Shown here piece after piece: positions 31,311 to 40,255 of a stretch of DNA of 64,000 bases. Source of the DNA: Aquimarina megaterium XH134. Lineage in GTDB: Bacteria; Bacteroidota; Bacteroidia; Flavobacteriales; Flavobacteriaceae. The notes beneath the pieces are model-generated. The model was not told the origin of the DNA. It did not search any database and saw only the letters and a program-made list of their open reading frames with translations. The position numbers were made by a program, and so were the translations under genes. The DNA lies in NCBI RefSeq assembly GCF_000520975.1, contig NZ_JACB01000042.1:1-64000 (forward strand). Reading direction: 5' to 3'. Numbering within the stretch: the first letter of the stretch is position 1; every line of letters starts with the position of its first letter.

Positions 31311-33185
31311 TTGAACAAAAATACTCTAAAAACTATCGCAATGATACCTGCGAGGTATGCTGCCACGCGTTTTCCTGGCAAGCTAATGCAGGATCTCGAA
31401 GGGAAAAGCGTTATACGAAGAACGTATGAAGCGACCCTAAATTCTGGACTTTTTGATGCTGTATACGTTGTTACCGATAGCGATGTTATATATAAAGAAA
31501 TTACTTCTCATGGTGGTATAGCTATTATGAGTAAGAAGGAACATAGCTGCGGTAGTGATAGAATAGCCGAAGCGGTCGAAGATATGGATGTTGACATTGT
31601 AGTAAATGTCCAGGGAGATGAACCCTTTACCGATAGAGAAAGCTTAGAAAAAGTACTAAACGTATTTTACCAAGAAGATTCTGATCGTATAGACTTAGCC
31701 AGTCTAATGACTCCTATGGATGACTGGGATGATATCATGAATCCTAATAGTGTAAAGGTTATTGTAGATGAAAACAATTACGCATTATATTTTTCTCGTG
31801 CACCTATACCATACCCAAGAGATAAAGAAATAAACCACGTTTACCATAAGCACAAAGGTGTTTATGCATTTAAGAAACAAGCTATTTTAGATTTTTACCG
31901 TTTATCAATGCGTTCTTTGGAAGCTTCAGAGAAAATAGAATGTATTCGATATCTCGAATATGGTAAAAATATTAAAATGGTTGAAACGCACCATGAAGGT
32001 GTAGAAATTGATACCCCGGAAGATTTAGAAAGAGCAAAAAGAATAATAAATAAAGAAAATCTATTGAATCCAAAATCTATAATTACTCCAGAAGAATCTA
32101 CTTCTACGCATAAAAATTTCCCAATGGTACCAAAAGTAGTATTTGGGAAAGGAGCTTTTAATCAGATTTATGATATTATTTCGCCCGAACGAAATGGTGT
32201 TGCTCCTTTTATCTTTTTAGTAGATGACGTTTTTAAGAACAATACCTCGTTTATAGAGGATAGAATACCATTATCTTATACAGATGAGATAATTTATGTA
32301 TCAACTGTTGAAGAACCTAAAACATCTCAGGTAGATGATATCGTTACTAAAATAAGAAATGATTATCAATATGTTCCCAGCGGAATTATTGGAATAGGAG
32401 GGGGCTCTATATTGGATCTGTCCAAGGCTGTAGCAATCATGCTTACCAATCCGGGAAGTGCTGCAGAATACCAGGGATGGGATCTGGTAAAAAATAAAGC
32501 TGTATTTCATGTTGGGGTTCCTACAATCTCAGGAACAGGAGCAGAAGTGTCTCGCACTACTGTGCTTACAGGGCCCGAACGTAAATTAGGAATCAATTCT
32601 GATTTTACACCCTTTGATCAGGTTGTATTAGATCCAGAATTAATAAAAGATGTTCCTAAAGATCAATGGTTCTATACAGGTATGGATTGTTACATTCACT
32701 GTATTGAATCACTAGACGGAACGTATTTAAATGCATTTAGCCAGAGCTATGGCGAAAAAGCCTTAGACTTATGCAAAGAGATTTTTCTCGAAAATAACCT
32801 AAGCAAAGAAGAGGTAGATGCAAAACTAATGATGGCTTCCTGGCATGGCGGAATGAGTATTGCGTACTCTCAGGTTGGTGTTGCTCATGCGATGAGTTAT
32901 GGACTGGCATATGTGTTAGGAACAAAGCATGGAATAGGTAACTGCATCGTATTTGATAAATTAGAAAAATACTATCCTGAAGGTGTAGCTGTGTTTAAAA
33001 AAATGAAAGAGTATCATAATATCAATTTACCCACAGGAGTTTGTGCTAATGTAACCGAAGAGCAATTAGATGTAATGACTAAGGTTGCACTAAGTCTAGA
33101 ACCGCTCTGGGAAAATGCCCTGGGGTGCGATTGGAAATCTAAAATAAATGCAGATATATTGAAAGAACTTTATCGTTCTTTGTAA
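31311..33185 (+). CDS. KdsB-KdnB fusion: Kdo cytidylyltransferase and Kdo 8-oxidase
   Basis: One unbroken 624-codon frame. Residues 1-248 are KdsB (AMIPARYAATRFPGKLM, SDRIAEAV, NVQGDEPF, EIDTPEDLERA), which activates Kdo or 8-amino-Kdo with CTP. After a linker of about 20 residues, 271-624 are an iron-type alcohol dehydrogenase like KdnB: GGGS at 364-367 and metal ligands D459, H463, H526 and H540 with FucO spacing. In Shewanella KdnB oxidises C8 of Kdo before KdnA transaminates it; separate genes are the known arrangement. The ATG at 31341 would remove the first strand (KTIAMIPAR), so the TTG at 31311 is preferred. KdnA is not in the window. Confidence 0.88.
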   Translation: MNKNTLKTIAMIPARYAATRFPGKLMQDLEGKSVIRRTYEATLNSGLFDAVYVVTDSDVIYKEITSHGGIAIMSKKEHSCGSDRIAEAVEDMDVDIVVNVQGDEPFTDRESLEKVLNVFYQEDSDRIDLASLMTPMDDWDDIMNPNSVKVIVDENNYALYFSRAPIPYPRDKEINHVYHKHKGVYAFKKQAILDFYRLSMRSLEASEKIECIRYLEYGKNIKMVETHHEGVEIDTPEDLERAKRIINKENLLNPKSIITPEESTSTHKNFPMVPKVVFGKGAFNQIYDIISPERNGVAPFIFLVDDVFKNNTSFIEDRIPLSYTDEIIYVSTVEEPKTSQVDDIVTKIRNDYQYVPSGIIGIGGGSILDLSKAVAIMLTNPGSAAEYQGWDLVKNKAVFHVGVPTISGTGAEVSRTTVLTGPERKLGINSDFTPFDQVVLDPELIKDVPKDQWFYTGMDCYIHCIESLDGTYLNAFSQSYGEKALDLCKEIFLENNLSKEEVDAKLMMASWHGGMSIAYSQVGVAHAMSYGLAYVLGTKHGIGNCIVFDKLEKYYPEGVAVFKKMKEYHNINLPTGVCANVTEEQLDVMTKVALSLEPLWENALGCDWKSKINADILKELYRSL

Positions 33186-33209
33186 ATTGTTTTTCAATCT
33201 TTTATTTTC

Positions 33210-33764
33210 ATGCGATACTTTTCTTCCTTCATATATCATAAAATTATTGGTTGGAAGTTTATCGGTGATTTCAGTGCTGATACTGTAAAAAAATGTATCG
33301 TTATCGTAGTACCTCATACAAGCTGGCACGATTTTTATATTGGTCTTTTGGTACGACAATTAGCCGGAATTAAGATAAGTTTTTTGGCTAAAAAAGAACT
33401 TTTTAAATGGCCATTAGGTTGGTATCTTAGAAGAGTAGGGGGGATTTCTCTGGATAGAACCCCTGGCCAGAATAAGGTTGAAGCTATTGCAGAGTTATTT
33501 GAAAAAAAGGATGAATTGCGTTTAACTATTGCCCCCGAAGGAACAAGGAAAAAAGTTAAAGAGTGGAAAACAGGGTTTTACCATATCGCCAAAGCTGCAA
33601 ATATTCCTATTATTATGGTTGCTTTTGATTTTGGAAAAAAACAATGTGTGGTCTCTGATCCTTATTATCCTACAGAGGATGTTAAAAAGGATTTTGAATA
33701 TATGTATCGTTTCTTTAAAGACGTTAAAGGCAAAGTCCCTGAAAACAGCTTTGACGAAACTTAA
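33210..33764 (+). CDS. Lysophospholipid acyltransferase family protein
   Basis: A 184-residue PlsC-like protein with H-X4-D in PHTSWHDFYIG (about 33-43), KKELFKWPLGWYLRRVGGISLDR, and APEGTRKK (the EGTR block). It transfers an acyl chain to a lysophospholipid at the inner face of the membrane. It lies 24 bases downstream of the kdsB-kdnB fusion and may share its transcript. Its TAA overlaps the stop of the convergent gene (bases TTAA at 33761-33764). Confidence 0.9.
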   Translation: MRYFSSFIYHKIIGWKFIGDFSADTVKKCIVIVVPHTSWHDFYIGLLVRQLAGIKISFLAKKELFKWPLGWYLRRVGGISLDRTPGQNKVEAIAELFEKKDELRLTIAPEGTRKKVKEWKTGFYHIAKAANIPIIMVAFDFGKKQCVVSDPYYPTEDVKKDFEYMYRFFKDVKGKVPENSFDET

Positions 33765-34261
33765 AATTTATGAATTTTTTCTTCTGGGGTAGCATCTTTA
33801 GGTTTTTCCTTTACGCTTCCGGCTCCAAAAATAAGCTCTGTACTAGAAAAAGTAGTACCAAAAGTTTTTGCAGCATAATATACTTGTGATATGGCACTGT
33901 TTACCTGATCAGTTGTAAGTTCTTTTAACGGATGGATATAAACCGACCATAAAATTTTATTGGTAATAGCATACTTTACATCAAGAGCAGAATGAAAATT
34001 AGCGGTCATTGCATCAAGTAATAAGTCTTTATCAAGACGATCTGATGCTGTGATAGGAGAGATAATTCTCATTCGATTATTGGTTTCATCGGTAACACAA
34101 AGCATAGGAGTGTCTTTGTATATAAATTTCCAGTTCCCGGGAATACCATCTAGAGTATCTGCATTTTTTTTGATAATTAACTCTAGTTTGGCATTATCCA
34201 TATGTTGAGCATGCACTATACCTGCAAAGGAAAATAGAAGAAGTATGGCTAATCTTTTCAT
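33761..34261 (-). CDS. Exported protein of unknown function
   Basis: The 166 residues have a signal peptide (hydrophobic run, then VHAQ at about 16-19) and a small alpha/beta domain (WKFIYKDTPMLCVTDETNNRMRIISP, VKYAITNKILWSVYIHPL). I do not recognise the family. The gene overlaps the stop of the acyltransferase gene on the other strand by four bases, an unusually tight convergent pair. Confidence 0.75.
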   Translation of the reverse strand: MKRLAILLLFSFAGIVHAQHMDNAKLELIIKKNADTLDGIPGNWKFIYKDTPMLCVTDETNNRMRIISPITASDRLDKDLLLDAMTANFHSALDVKYAITNKILWSVYIHPLKELTTDQVNSAISQVYYAAKTFGTTFSSTELIFGAGSVKEKPKDATPEEKIHKF

Positions 34262-34305
34262 AGCTTATATTTTATCTATAGTCGGGGTATTATAGTAAAC
34301 ATAAC

Positions 34306-34341
34306 AAAAAAAAGAGTTTAGCTATGCTAAACTCTTTTTTA
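34306..34341 (-). terminator. Terminator downstream of yebC
   Basis: AAAAAGAGTTTA pairs perfectly with TAAACTCTTTTT across a 7-base loop. On the minus strand it follows the yebC stop by about 20 bases. Confidence 0.8.
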
Positions 34342-34359
34342 TAATAATAAGAAATGTCT

Positions 34360-35085
34360 TTATCCTTCAGAAGAAGATTCTTCCATGGTATGATAAACGT
34401 TCTGCACGTCATCATCTTCTTCTATTTTTTCTAGTAATTTTTCTACATCTGCAGCTTGCTCTGGAGTTATTTTTTTAGTAACCTGTGGGATACGTTCAAA
34501 TCCAGAGGATAGAATTTCGATTTCACGGCTTTCTAATTCCTTTTGTATCGTTCCAAAACTTCCAAAAGGAGCATAGATCAATATTCCATCATCATCCTGA
34601 AAAACTTCTTCTGCTCCAAAATCAATAAATTCAAGTTCGAGTTCTTCTGGATCTAATCCTTCACCATTAATTCTAAAATTGCACGTATGATCAAACATAA
34701 ACTCTACAGAACCAGATGTTCCCAGGTTACCATCGCATTTATTAAAATAGGATCGAATATTGGCAACTGTTCTGTTATTGTTATCTGTCGCAGTTTCTAC
34801 CAAAATTGCAATTCCGTGAGGAGCATACCCTTCAAAAAGAACTTCTTTGTAATCTCCTTGTTCTTTATCCGATGCTTTTTTAATTGCTCTTTCGATATTA
34901 TCTTTTGGCATGTTCACAGATTTGGCATTCTGGATCACTGCTCTTAGACGAGAGTTAGAAGCTGGGTCAGGCCCACCTTCTTTTACTGCCATTACAATAT
35001 CTTTACCAATTCGAGTAAACGCTTTTGCCATTGCCGACCAGCGTTTCATCTTACGTGCTTTTCTAAATTCAAAAGCTCTTCCCAT
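34360..35085 (-). CDS. YebC/PmpR family protein
   Basis: The 241 residues are of typical length. The start MGRAFEFRKARKMKRWSAMAK, DPASNSRLRAVIQNAK, NMPKDNIERAIKKA and YAPHGIAILVE are all family hallmarks. Family members are described as DNA-binding regulators and, more recently, as ribosome-associated factors that help translate proline stretches. A good promoter (minus strand, 35109-35139) and a terminator (34306-34341) show it is a single-gene transcript. Confidence 0.93.
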   Translation of the reverse strand: MGRAFEFRKARKMKRWSAMAKAFTRIGKDIVMAVKEGGPDPASNSRLRAVIQNAKSVNMPKDNIERAIKKASDKEQGDYKEVLFEGYAPHGIAILVETATDNNNRTVANIRSYFNKCDGNLGTSGSVEFMFDHTCNFRINGEGLDPEELELEFIDFGAEEVFQDDDGILIYAPFGSFGTIQKELESREIEILSSGFERIPQVTKKITPEQAADVEKLLEKIEEDDDVQNVYHTMEESSSEG

Positions 35086-35108
35086 ATGCTAATTTTAAAA
35101 TCTAAATA

Positions 35109-35139
35109 CAAACATAAGTAGAAACCAAGTTTTTGACAA
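35109..35139 (-). promoter_or_regulatory. Promoter of the yebC-type gene
   Basis: On the minus strand TTTG is followed after 20 bases by TATGTTTG, a good match to TTG-N19-TAnnTTTG, with the start codon about 24 bases downstream. Confidence 0.65.
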
Positions 35140-35268
35140 ATGTTTGTATACTATCAATTTTGATTAAAATAAGTTCTACGCCTAAAATACCAAAATTCAA
35201 AAAGTAAAACAAGAAGTTTTGGCCTTAGAATTTGATATTTGTTTTTTGATTTAAAATGAATTTAATAA

Positions 35269-35556
35269 CTATTCTCCTTCGATAATGTTATCTATGGTTT
35301 TTGCAAGATTAAAATCGTTTTCGGTTATACCACCAGCATCATGAGTAGAAAGGCTAATGTGTAATTTATTATAAACATTCGACCAGTCTGGATGATGTTG
35401 TTGCGCTTCGGCTTCAAAAGCAATACGAGTCATAACAGAGAACGCATCTTTAAAATCGTTAAATTCAAAAGTGGTATGAAGAGCATTATCATGGTATTCC
35501 CAACCATCTATGTCGTTTAATTTTTCTTTTATCTCAGATTCTGATAATTTTACCAT
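35269..35556 (-). CDS. 4a-hydroxytetrahydrobiopterin dehydratase (PCD)
   Basis: The 95 residues match the pterin-4a-carbinolamine dehydratase family: WEYHDNALHTTFEFNDFKDAFSVMTRIAFEAE, EAQQHHPDW (active-site His pair) and VYNKLHISLSTHDAGGIT. It dehydrates the carbinolamine left by pterin-dependent hydroxylases such as phenylalanine 4-monooxygenase, which is not in the window. It lies just upstream of the gene at 35594 on the minus strand in coordinates, with 37 bases between. Confidence 0.92.
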   Translation of the reverse strand: MVKLSESEIKEKLNDIDGWEYHDNALHTTFEFNDFKDAFSVMTRIAFEAEAQQHHPDWSNVYNKLHISLSTHDAGGITENDFNLAKTIDNIIEGE

Positions 35557-35593
35557 TAGTATTGTATTAGTTTAGTTGTAAGTTACTTAATGT

Positions 35594-36544
35594 TTATTTT
35601 TGATTTGTAAGCCCTAATTCTTCACGCAAGACTTCATCTTTATTACTGTTTTTACCCCAATAAGCAGATTTAATGCTTTTGATTTTAGTTGCTTTTGTAG
35701 TGAGCTTCTTTGCATTTGGACCAAACCCACTTTTATAGGTTTCTGTCCAATGCTCAATTTCATACGGAAAAGAGGCATTAAAAGTAATACTGATACTTCT
35801 ATCGAGTTCTGGGTATTCTAGAGTATATGTATTAGTATCAGTACCTTTTTGTATAGATGCTTTAGCCGAGTATGCTTTAATATCTTTGTGCCTTAATCTA
35901 GAATACTCAAAAGATGGAATGATTTGTAGATCTCCTTGCGGTAATGCATCAGGATTAATTCTGATTTTTGTCCAAAGTTCATTTTCTAAAATAGCTTTGT
36001 CTAATTTAAAATCCTGATCTGCTTCATTTTCAAAATAGGAATGCGAGGTAATCTCGAATTGTTTTCTGTTATTTAATTGCGCATATACATGACCACACCA
36101 TTCTTGCATCGAATTAGATACTTTAATAGCATGTCGATTATCTGCCACAGGATAAAATGTACTCTGCATCACAGAATATGGGTAGATTCCTGTATTAAAT
36201 TTTTTGGTAGCATTAAGTTTTAAAATGGGTATGTTACTTGTATTTTGGCGATCTGCTTTTACCTGTTTTTTGGGTAAAAAATCCTCAGTAACATAAATAA
36301 GAACCGCAGTTCCTTTTCTTATTTCACCATATCGAGCTTGTTCTAGTCGATATGATGATATTTCGGCTTCACCAGCATACCAGTATTTCTTAAAATCTTC
36401 AGAGAGCGTTTTTGCAGGTGGTATATTTTCTTTAATAATCTCTTCTGTTGTAGAAACTTTGCTCACTTCGTCTGCCTTAATATTGCTAAAAGCAATAAAG
36501 ACTAATACGCCTAATAAAGCGAACAGTAGTATTGACTTTTTCAT
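35594..36544 (-). CDS. Exported protein of unknown function (sometimes mislabelled Maf)
   Basis: The 316-residue protein has an N-terminal signal or anchor (ILLFALLGVLVFIAFS) and a beta-rich body with AGEAEISSYRLEQARYGEIRKGTAVLIYVTEDF and EHWTETYKSGFG as prominent conserved-looking blocks. I recall homologues named septum formation inhibitor Maf, but none of the Maf motifs is present; the real maf gene is 37135-37716. The frame is open from 36565, but the ATG at 36544 gives the usual signal peptide. Function unknown. Confidence 0.75.
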   Translation of the reverse strand: MKKSILLFALLGVLVFIAFSNIKADEVSKVSTTEEIIKENIPPAKTLSEDFKKYWYAGEAEISSYRLEQARYGEIRKGTAVLIYVTEDFLPKKQVKADRQNTSNIPILKLNATKKFNTGIYPYSVMQSTFYPVADNRHAIKVSNSMQEWCGHVYAQLNNRKQFEITSHSYFENEADQDFKLDKAILENELWTKIRINPDALPQGDLQIIPSFEYSRLRHKDIKAYSAKASIQKGTDTNTYTLEYPELDRSISITFNASFPYEIEHWTETYKSGFGPNAKKLTTKATKIKSIKSAYWGKNSNKDEVLREELGLTNQK

Positions 36545-36775
36545 GATAACGTTTTTATATAGCAAATTACAATAAACCTTGGATTTGGCAAGTGCTGTTA
36601 ACGTTTCAGTAACGATCTAATCCTTATAATTGACAGATGAATGAGAAATGATCTATTGTTATAGGTAGTTAAGAACGTTTTTTGGTATAGAGAAATCTAC
36701 CTATAAGAATAAGGGAGAGAGAACAGGTACAAGTTAATAAAGACAATTTAGGAAATACTTCAAAATTTAAAAATT

Positions 36776-36804
36776 AAAAACGGGATACTGAGAACCCGTT
36801 TTTT
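36776..36804 (-). terminator. Terminator downstream of the double-glycine peptide gene
   Basis: AAAAACGGG pairs with CCCGTTTTT across a 10-base loop. On the minus strand it lies about 16 bases after the stop and is followed by T residues. Confidence 0.7.
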
Positions 36805-36820
36805 AATTTTTTAAATGGTA

Positions 36821-36982
36821 TTAGTTAGGTCCACAAAAAACCTGATTCATACATACATATCCTGGTGGTAAATATTGATCACAAGAGTGACACATAACAT
36901 AAGTCCATCCTCCTTTTAGAGATTTTTGTTCTGTTTTGTTCAGTGTTTTGATACCATCTAGGTTTAAGAGATGCTTTAGCAT
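36821..36982 (-). CDS. Small peptide precursor with double-glycine leader
   Basis: The 53-residue product starts at an ATG at 36982 (the open frame extends upstream but without a coding look). The leader MLKHLLNLDGIKTLNKTEQK followed by SLKGG (residues 1-25) has the LNKxEQKxLxGG pattern of bacteriocin-type and other double-glycine leaders in Bacteroidota. The core of 28 residues (26-53, from WTYVM to CGPN) holds four Cys (31, 34, 44, 50), so disulfides or other modification are possible. A PCAT-type ABC transporter with a C39 peptidase would cut after GG and export it; none is present in the window. Its terminator is at 36776-36804. Confidence 0.75.
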   Translation of the reverse strand: MLKHLLNLDGIKTLNKTEQKSLKGGWTYVMCHSCDQYLPPGYVCMNQVFCGPN

Positions 36983-37134
36983 AATATTAAGTTTTAAAAA
37001 TGATTTAAGAAATATAAACAAAATAAAAACCAGGTAATTACGGAAAAACCTCATTTAACATTTTGTTACTATAAGAAATATCAATAGAAAAATTAATCTA
37101 TATGCTATGCTCTAAATTTGTTGAGATGGTTCTT

Positions 37135-37716
37135 TTAGGCTAACTGCCTCAACGTTTCGTATACAAGATGTGTAGGAAGCCCCATTACATTAAAATGACT
37201 CCCTTCTATGTTGGTTATACCAATAAAACCTATCCATTCTTGTATACCATAAGCTCCGGCTTTATCCAGAGGCTTATAAGTTTGTACATAGTATTCGATT
37301 TCTTCTGCAGATAACTCCTTAAAAGTAACCTTGGTAGTTTGATGTACTACAATGGTCTGATTGATTGTTTTAAAACACACCGAAGTAATAACCTTATGCG
37401 TATCTCCAGATAGAGAATTAATCATTTCTGAAGCTTTTATCAGGTTTTTTGGCTTACCTAAGGCTTTGTTATTATACCAAACAATGGTGTCACTGGTGAT
37501 TAAAATATCTTTTGGATGTAAATCTGTAAATACATTTGCTTTAAGCTTAGCGAGATAATCCGAAATTTCTTCGGCTTTAAGATGATCAGGATAAACCTCG
37601 TCGACCTCTTTTATTTGTATTGAAAAATCCAGGTCCAGATCCTTAAAAAATTGTTGCCTTCTAGGAGAACCAGATGCAAGAATTATATTTTTATCTTTTA
37701 ATATATCTTTTAACAT
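37135..37716 (-). CDS. maf: Maf family nucleotide pyrophosphatase
   Basis: The 193 residues carry the family start LASGSPRRQQFFKDL, the catalytic-loop ITSDTIVW and the late DKAGAYGIQEW and IEGSHFNVMGLP. Maf enzymes hydrolyse dTTP/UTP or modified nucleotides to the monophosphates. It follows the UbiA-family gene by 3 bases on the minus strand. Confidence 0.93.
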   Translation of the reverse strand: MLKDILKDKNIILASGSPRRQQFFKDLDLDFSIQIKEVDEVYPDHLKAEEISDYLAKLKANVFTDLHPKDILITSDTIVWYNNKALGKPKNLIKASEMINSLSGDTHKVITSVCFKTINQTIVVHQTTKVTFKELSAEEIEYYVQTYKPLDKAGAYGIQEWIGFIGITNIEGSHFNVMGLPTHLVYETLRQLA

Positions 37717-37719
37717 ATG

Positions 37720-38622
37720 TTATACTAAAACAAATTGATAAAATAACAATGAGATAGATGCCCCAATTAAAATTATCTTTAGAAGCAATACTAACCTTTT
37801 AAACTGCTGATCTGATTCGGCACTAAAGCTTTTGATCATAAAATAGAGTAATGGAGCAACAATAAGTATCAAAACAAAAATAACAGCTTTACTATTCGAA
37901 AAAAGATAAGTGTATATGTAATAAATTACAGATATAATTGGAAGCAATGTTAATGCTCCGATTAATTTTGTTGTTCGATTTTTTCCCAGAACTATTGGGA
38001 TGGTTCTAATGCCTAAATTATGATCTCGATCTATGTGCAGACAATCTTTTATAATTTCTCTTAAGAGTATAATCATAAATGCAAATATTGAATAATCTAA
38101 AATAATAGAAAAAATAACGGTTTGTGATTCTCTATTCTTTTCGGTGATAGCAGGAAGAAGATCAAAAATCCCAACGACAATCAAACTTAGCCCTACAAGT
38201 AGTGCGAGAATACAATTTTTAAGAACAATAATTTCTTTTAAATAAGAAGCGTAGATGTAAAATACTCCAGAAATTACTATAAATAATGCAGCAAAACCTG
38301 GTCTGTTAATAAGGTTAGCTAAGTAAAATCCAATAAGAACACCGATTACATTAAGAATAATAAATAATCGATTGGCCGATTTTTCGGTTATAGAATCATA
38401 TAATATCCCTTTTACATCAGTATCTTCTTGATTGTAAATTTCGATAATTATGTTTCCTGCAGCAGCAATACAAAATGTTGCTGCCATTAAAATAGCAATA
38501 CCCAAGCCATTTAAGGTAATAGCAATATTAAAGGGTTCAAAAAGGCCATATTTAAGACATAATTGTGCAAAGGCTATTATTAGTAAGTTATCAAATTTTA
38601 TAAGCTTCAGATAAGATAGCAT
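37720..38622 (-). CDS. UbiA family prenyltransferase
   Basis: The 300 residues hold about eight or nine membrane helices. The first Asp-rich prenyl-diphosphate site is at 57-69 (NIIIEIYNQEDTD), and the second is near IDRDHNLGIRTIPIVLG. In Bacteroidota such proteins are often named geranylgeranylglycerol-phosphate geranylgeranyltransferase; the acceptor cannot be told from sequence. The gene starts 3 bases upstream of maf, a common pairing in this group. Confidence 0.87.
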   Translation of the reverse strand: MLSYLKLIKFDNLLIIAFAQLCLKYGLFEPFNIAITLNGLGIAILMAATFCIAAAGNIIIEIYNQEDTDVKGILYDSITEKSANRLFIILNVIGVLIGFYLANLINRPGFAALFIVISGVFYIYASYLKEIIVLKNCILALLVGLSLIVVGIFDLLPAITEKNRESQTVIFSIILDYSIFAFMIILLREIIKDCLHIDRDHNLGIRTIPIVLGKNRTTKLIGALTLLPIISVIYYIYTYLFSNSKAVIFVLILIVAPLLYFMIKSFSAESDQQFKRLVLLLKIILIGASISLLFYQFVLV

Positions 38623-38764
38623 AGAGGTGATTGGTTAATTAGTCAGCAAATGTAATAATTAATACCAATTTTTGCCCTATTAACATAGATACTTAAAAGC
38701 CTTGTATTTATAGTAATGAAGAGGTGTATTAACGTTAATAGAGGGTTAATGGAGGCTGATTCTA

Positions 38765-38794
38765 TTGAATAAAAGGATGTTTGCTATACTTTTG
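38765..38794 (+). promoter_or_regulatory. Promoter of the two-component operon
   Basis: TTG at 38765-38767, a 19-base spacer, then TACTTTTG at 38787-38794, an excellent TTG-N19-TAnnTTTG promoter. The first copy of the repeated leader starts 6 bases after it. Confidence 0.75.
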
Positions 38795-38799
38795 GAATC

Positions 38800-38822
38800 A
38801 TCATCAATCAAAAAACGAATAG
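38800..38822 (+). repeat. Repeated leader element, copy A
   Basis: This 23-base sequence (ATCATCAATCAAAAAACGA and four more bases) recurs exactly at 40937-40959 and with few changes at 41412-41434. This copy is in the 5' leader of the histidine kinase mRNA. Confidence 0.85.
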
Positions 38823-38855
38823 GTATTAAAAAACAAATAAGTGTATATCACTATA

Positions 38856-40250
38856 ATGAAGAAAAAGATAAACATACTCATTATTACATCTATTTTAACC
38901 TTATTGGCATTGTCTGGTATTCAAGGGTATTTGATTTATAACACGTATCAGCTTAAAAAGGATGTATTTATTAAAGAAACCAAGAAGGCAGTTTCGAGTA
39001 TAGATAATACTAAAGAAATGGATTCTATAGCAGAGCTTTGGTATAATCAACTAACAAAGAATCTGATAGAGTATAGAAAGAATAATCTTCTTAAAAATGA
39101 AACTATAGAACGTTTCAAGCCTTTTACAGATTCGTTAAATGATACATTTAATGAATACTATAAAAAAGAAATTGGTAAGGCTAATCTGGGGTACGAGTTA
39201 AAATATAAGAAAACAATAAAAAGTATTGTTATTCATGACAATAACCTTTTAGATACTGTATTTAATGCAAAAGGACAGAGCAATTATTTTTTGTTCGGAG
39301 AAGATTTTCCTGATCAAGAAGGTAATGTAATAAGTAGTGGTAGATGGTTTACAGAACAAGATATAGAAGATGATAGTGGTAGTGAAATTATAAAAACCCA
39401 GCTTAATCTCGAAATTCGAACAGTAGATGCTGTCAGTATTATTGGATGGAAGAGAATAGTTTTTGGGCAAATGGCAAGCCTGTTTTTATTCTCTGTTATA
39501 TTGTTACTATTTGTAGTTGTCTTACTTTTTTATTCGATTAAAACTGTAATTAGACAAAAAAAAATAGCCGATGTGCGTAATGATTTTATAAATAACATTA
39601 CTCATGAGCTTAAAACTCCTTTGGCAACTTTGGGTATTGCTTCGAAAAGTTTAAGGAGTAAAGAGACCCAAAATTCACCAAAAATATTCTCTAGTGCACT
39701 AGATATATTAGATCGACAAAATAACCGATTGCAGAAACTAATTGATCAGGTAATGAATAATACTTTAGGATCTGAAGAAATCATTTTGAGCAAAGAACAG
39801 GTTCTGGATACTAAGTATTTTAAAGAAGTTGTAGAGGATTTTAAGGTATCGGTTAAAGATAAGCAAGTCGACGTAAATATGAAGATAGAATTTAGAGATG
39901 TAAATCTTTATATCGATAAATTTCTATTTACTACAGCATTATTTAATGTATTAGAAAATGCTGTGAAATACGGGAAAGAAAAAGTTGAAATTAGAATACG
40001 AACAGAACGTAAAAACGATACGTATACAATTTCGATTCGTGATAATGGGATTGGGATTTCTGAAAAAGAACATCATAAGATTTTTGAAAAATTTTATAGA
40101 GTAACAACAGGAAACGTACATGATGTAAAGGGATTAGGTCTGGGATTGTTCTATACCAATCAAATCATTAAAGCACACCAGGGAGAAATTAATATTGAAA
40201 GTAAACCCGAAGAAGGAACAGATTTTAAAATAACCATACCAATAATTTAA
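38856..40250 (+). CDS. Sensor histidine kinase
   Basis: A 464-residue membrane kinase with helices at about 4-28 and 206-229 and a periplasmic sensor domain of about 175 residues between them that I do not recognise. The H-box is NNITHELKTPL with phosphorylated His at about 250. The N, G1 and G2 boxes follow (NVLENAVKYG, DNGIGIS, GLGLGLFYTNQII). No HAMP domain is apparent. The GTG at 38841 is in frame, but the ATG at 38856 fits better (MKKKINILIITS). It forms a pair with the regulator 5 bases downstream, and the operon continues to an exported metallopeptidase-like protein. Confidence 0.92.
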   Translation: MKKKINILIITSILTLLALSGIQGYLIYNTYQLKKDVFIKETKKAVSSIDNTKEMDSIAELWYNQLTKNLIEYRKNNLLKNETIERFKPFTDSLNDTFNEYYKKEIGKANLGYELKYKKTIKSIVIHDNNLLDTVFNAKGQSNYFLFGEDFPDQEGNVISSGRWFTEQDIEDDSGSEIIKTQLNLEIRTVDAVSIIGWKRIVFGQMASLFLFSVILLLFVVVLLFYSIKTVIRQKKIADVRNDFINNITHELKTPLATLGIASKSLRSKETQNSPKIFSSALDILDRQNNRLQKLIDQVMNNTLGSEEIILSKEQVLDTKYFKEVVEDFKVSVKDKQVDVNMKIEFRDVNLYIDKFLFTTALFNVLENAVKYGKEKVEIRIRTERKNDTYTISIRDNGIGISEKEHHKIFEKFYRVTTGNVHDVKGLGLGLFYTNQIIKAHQGEINIESKPEEGTDFKITIPII

Positions 40251-40255
40251 TAGTT

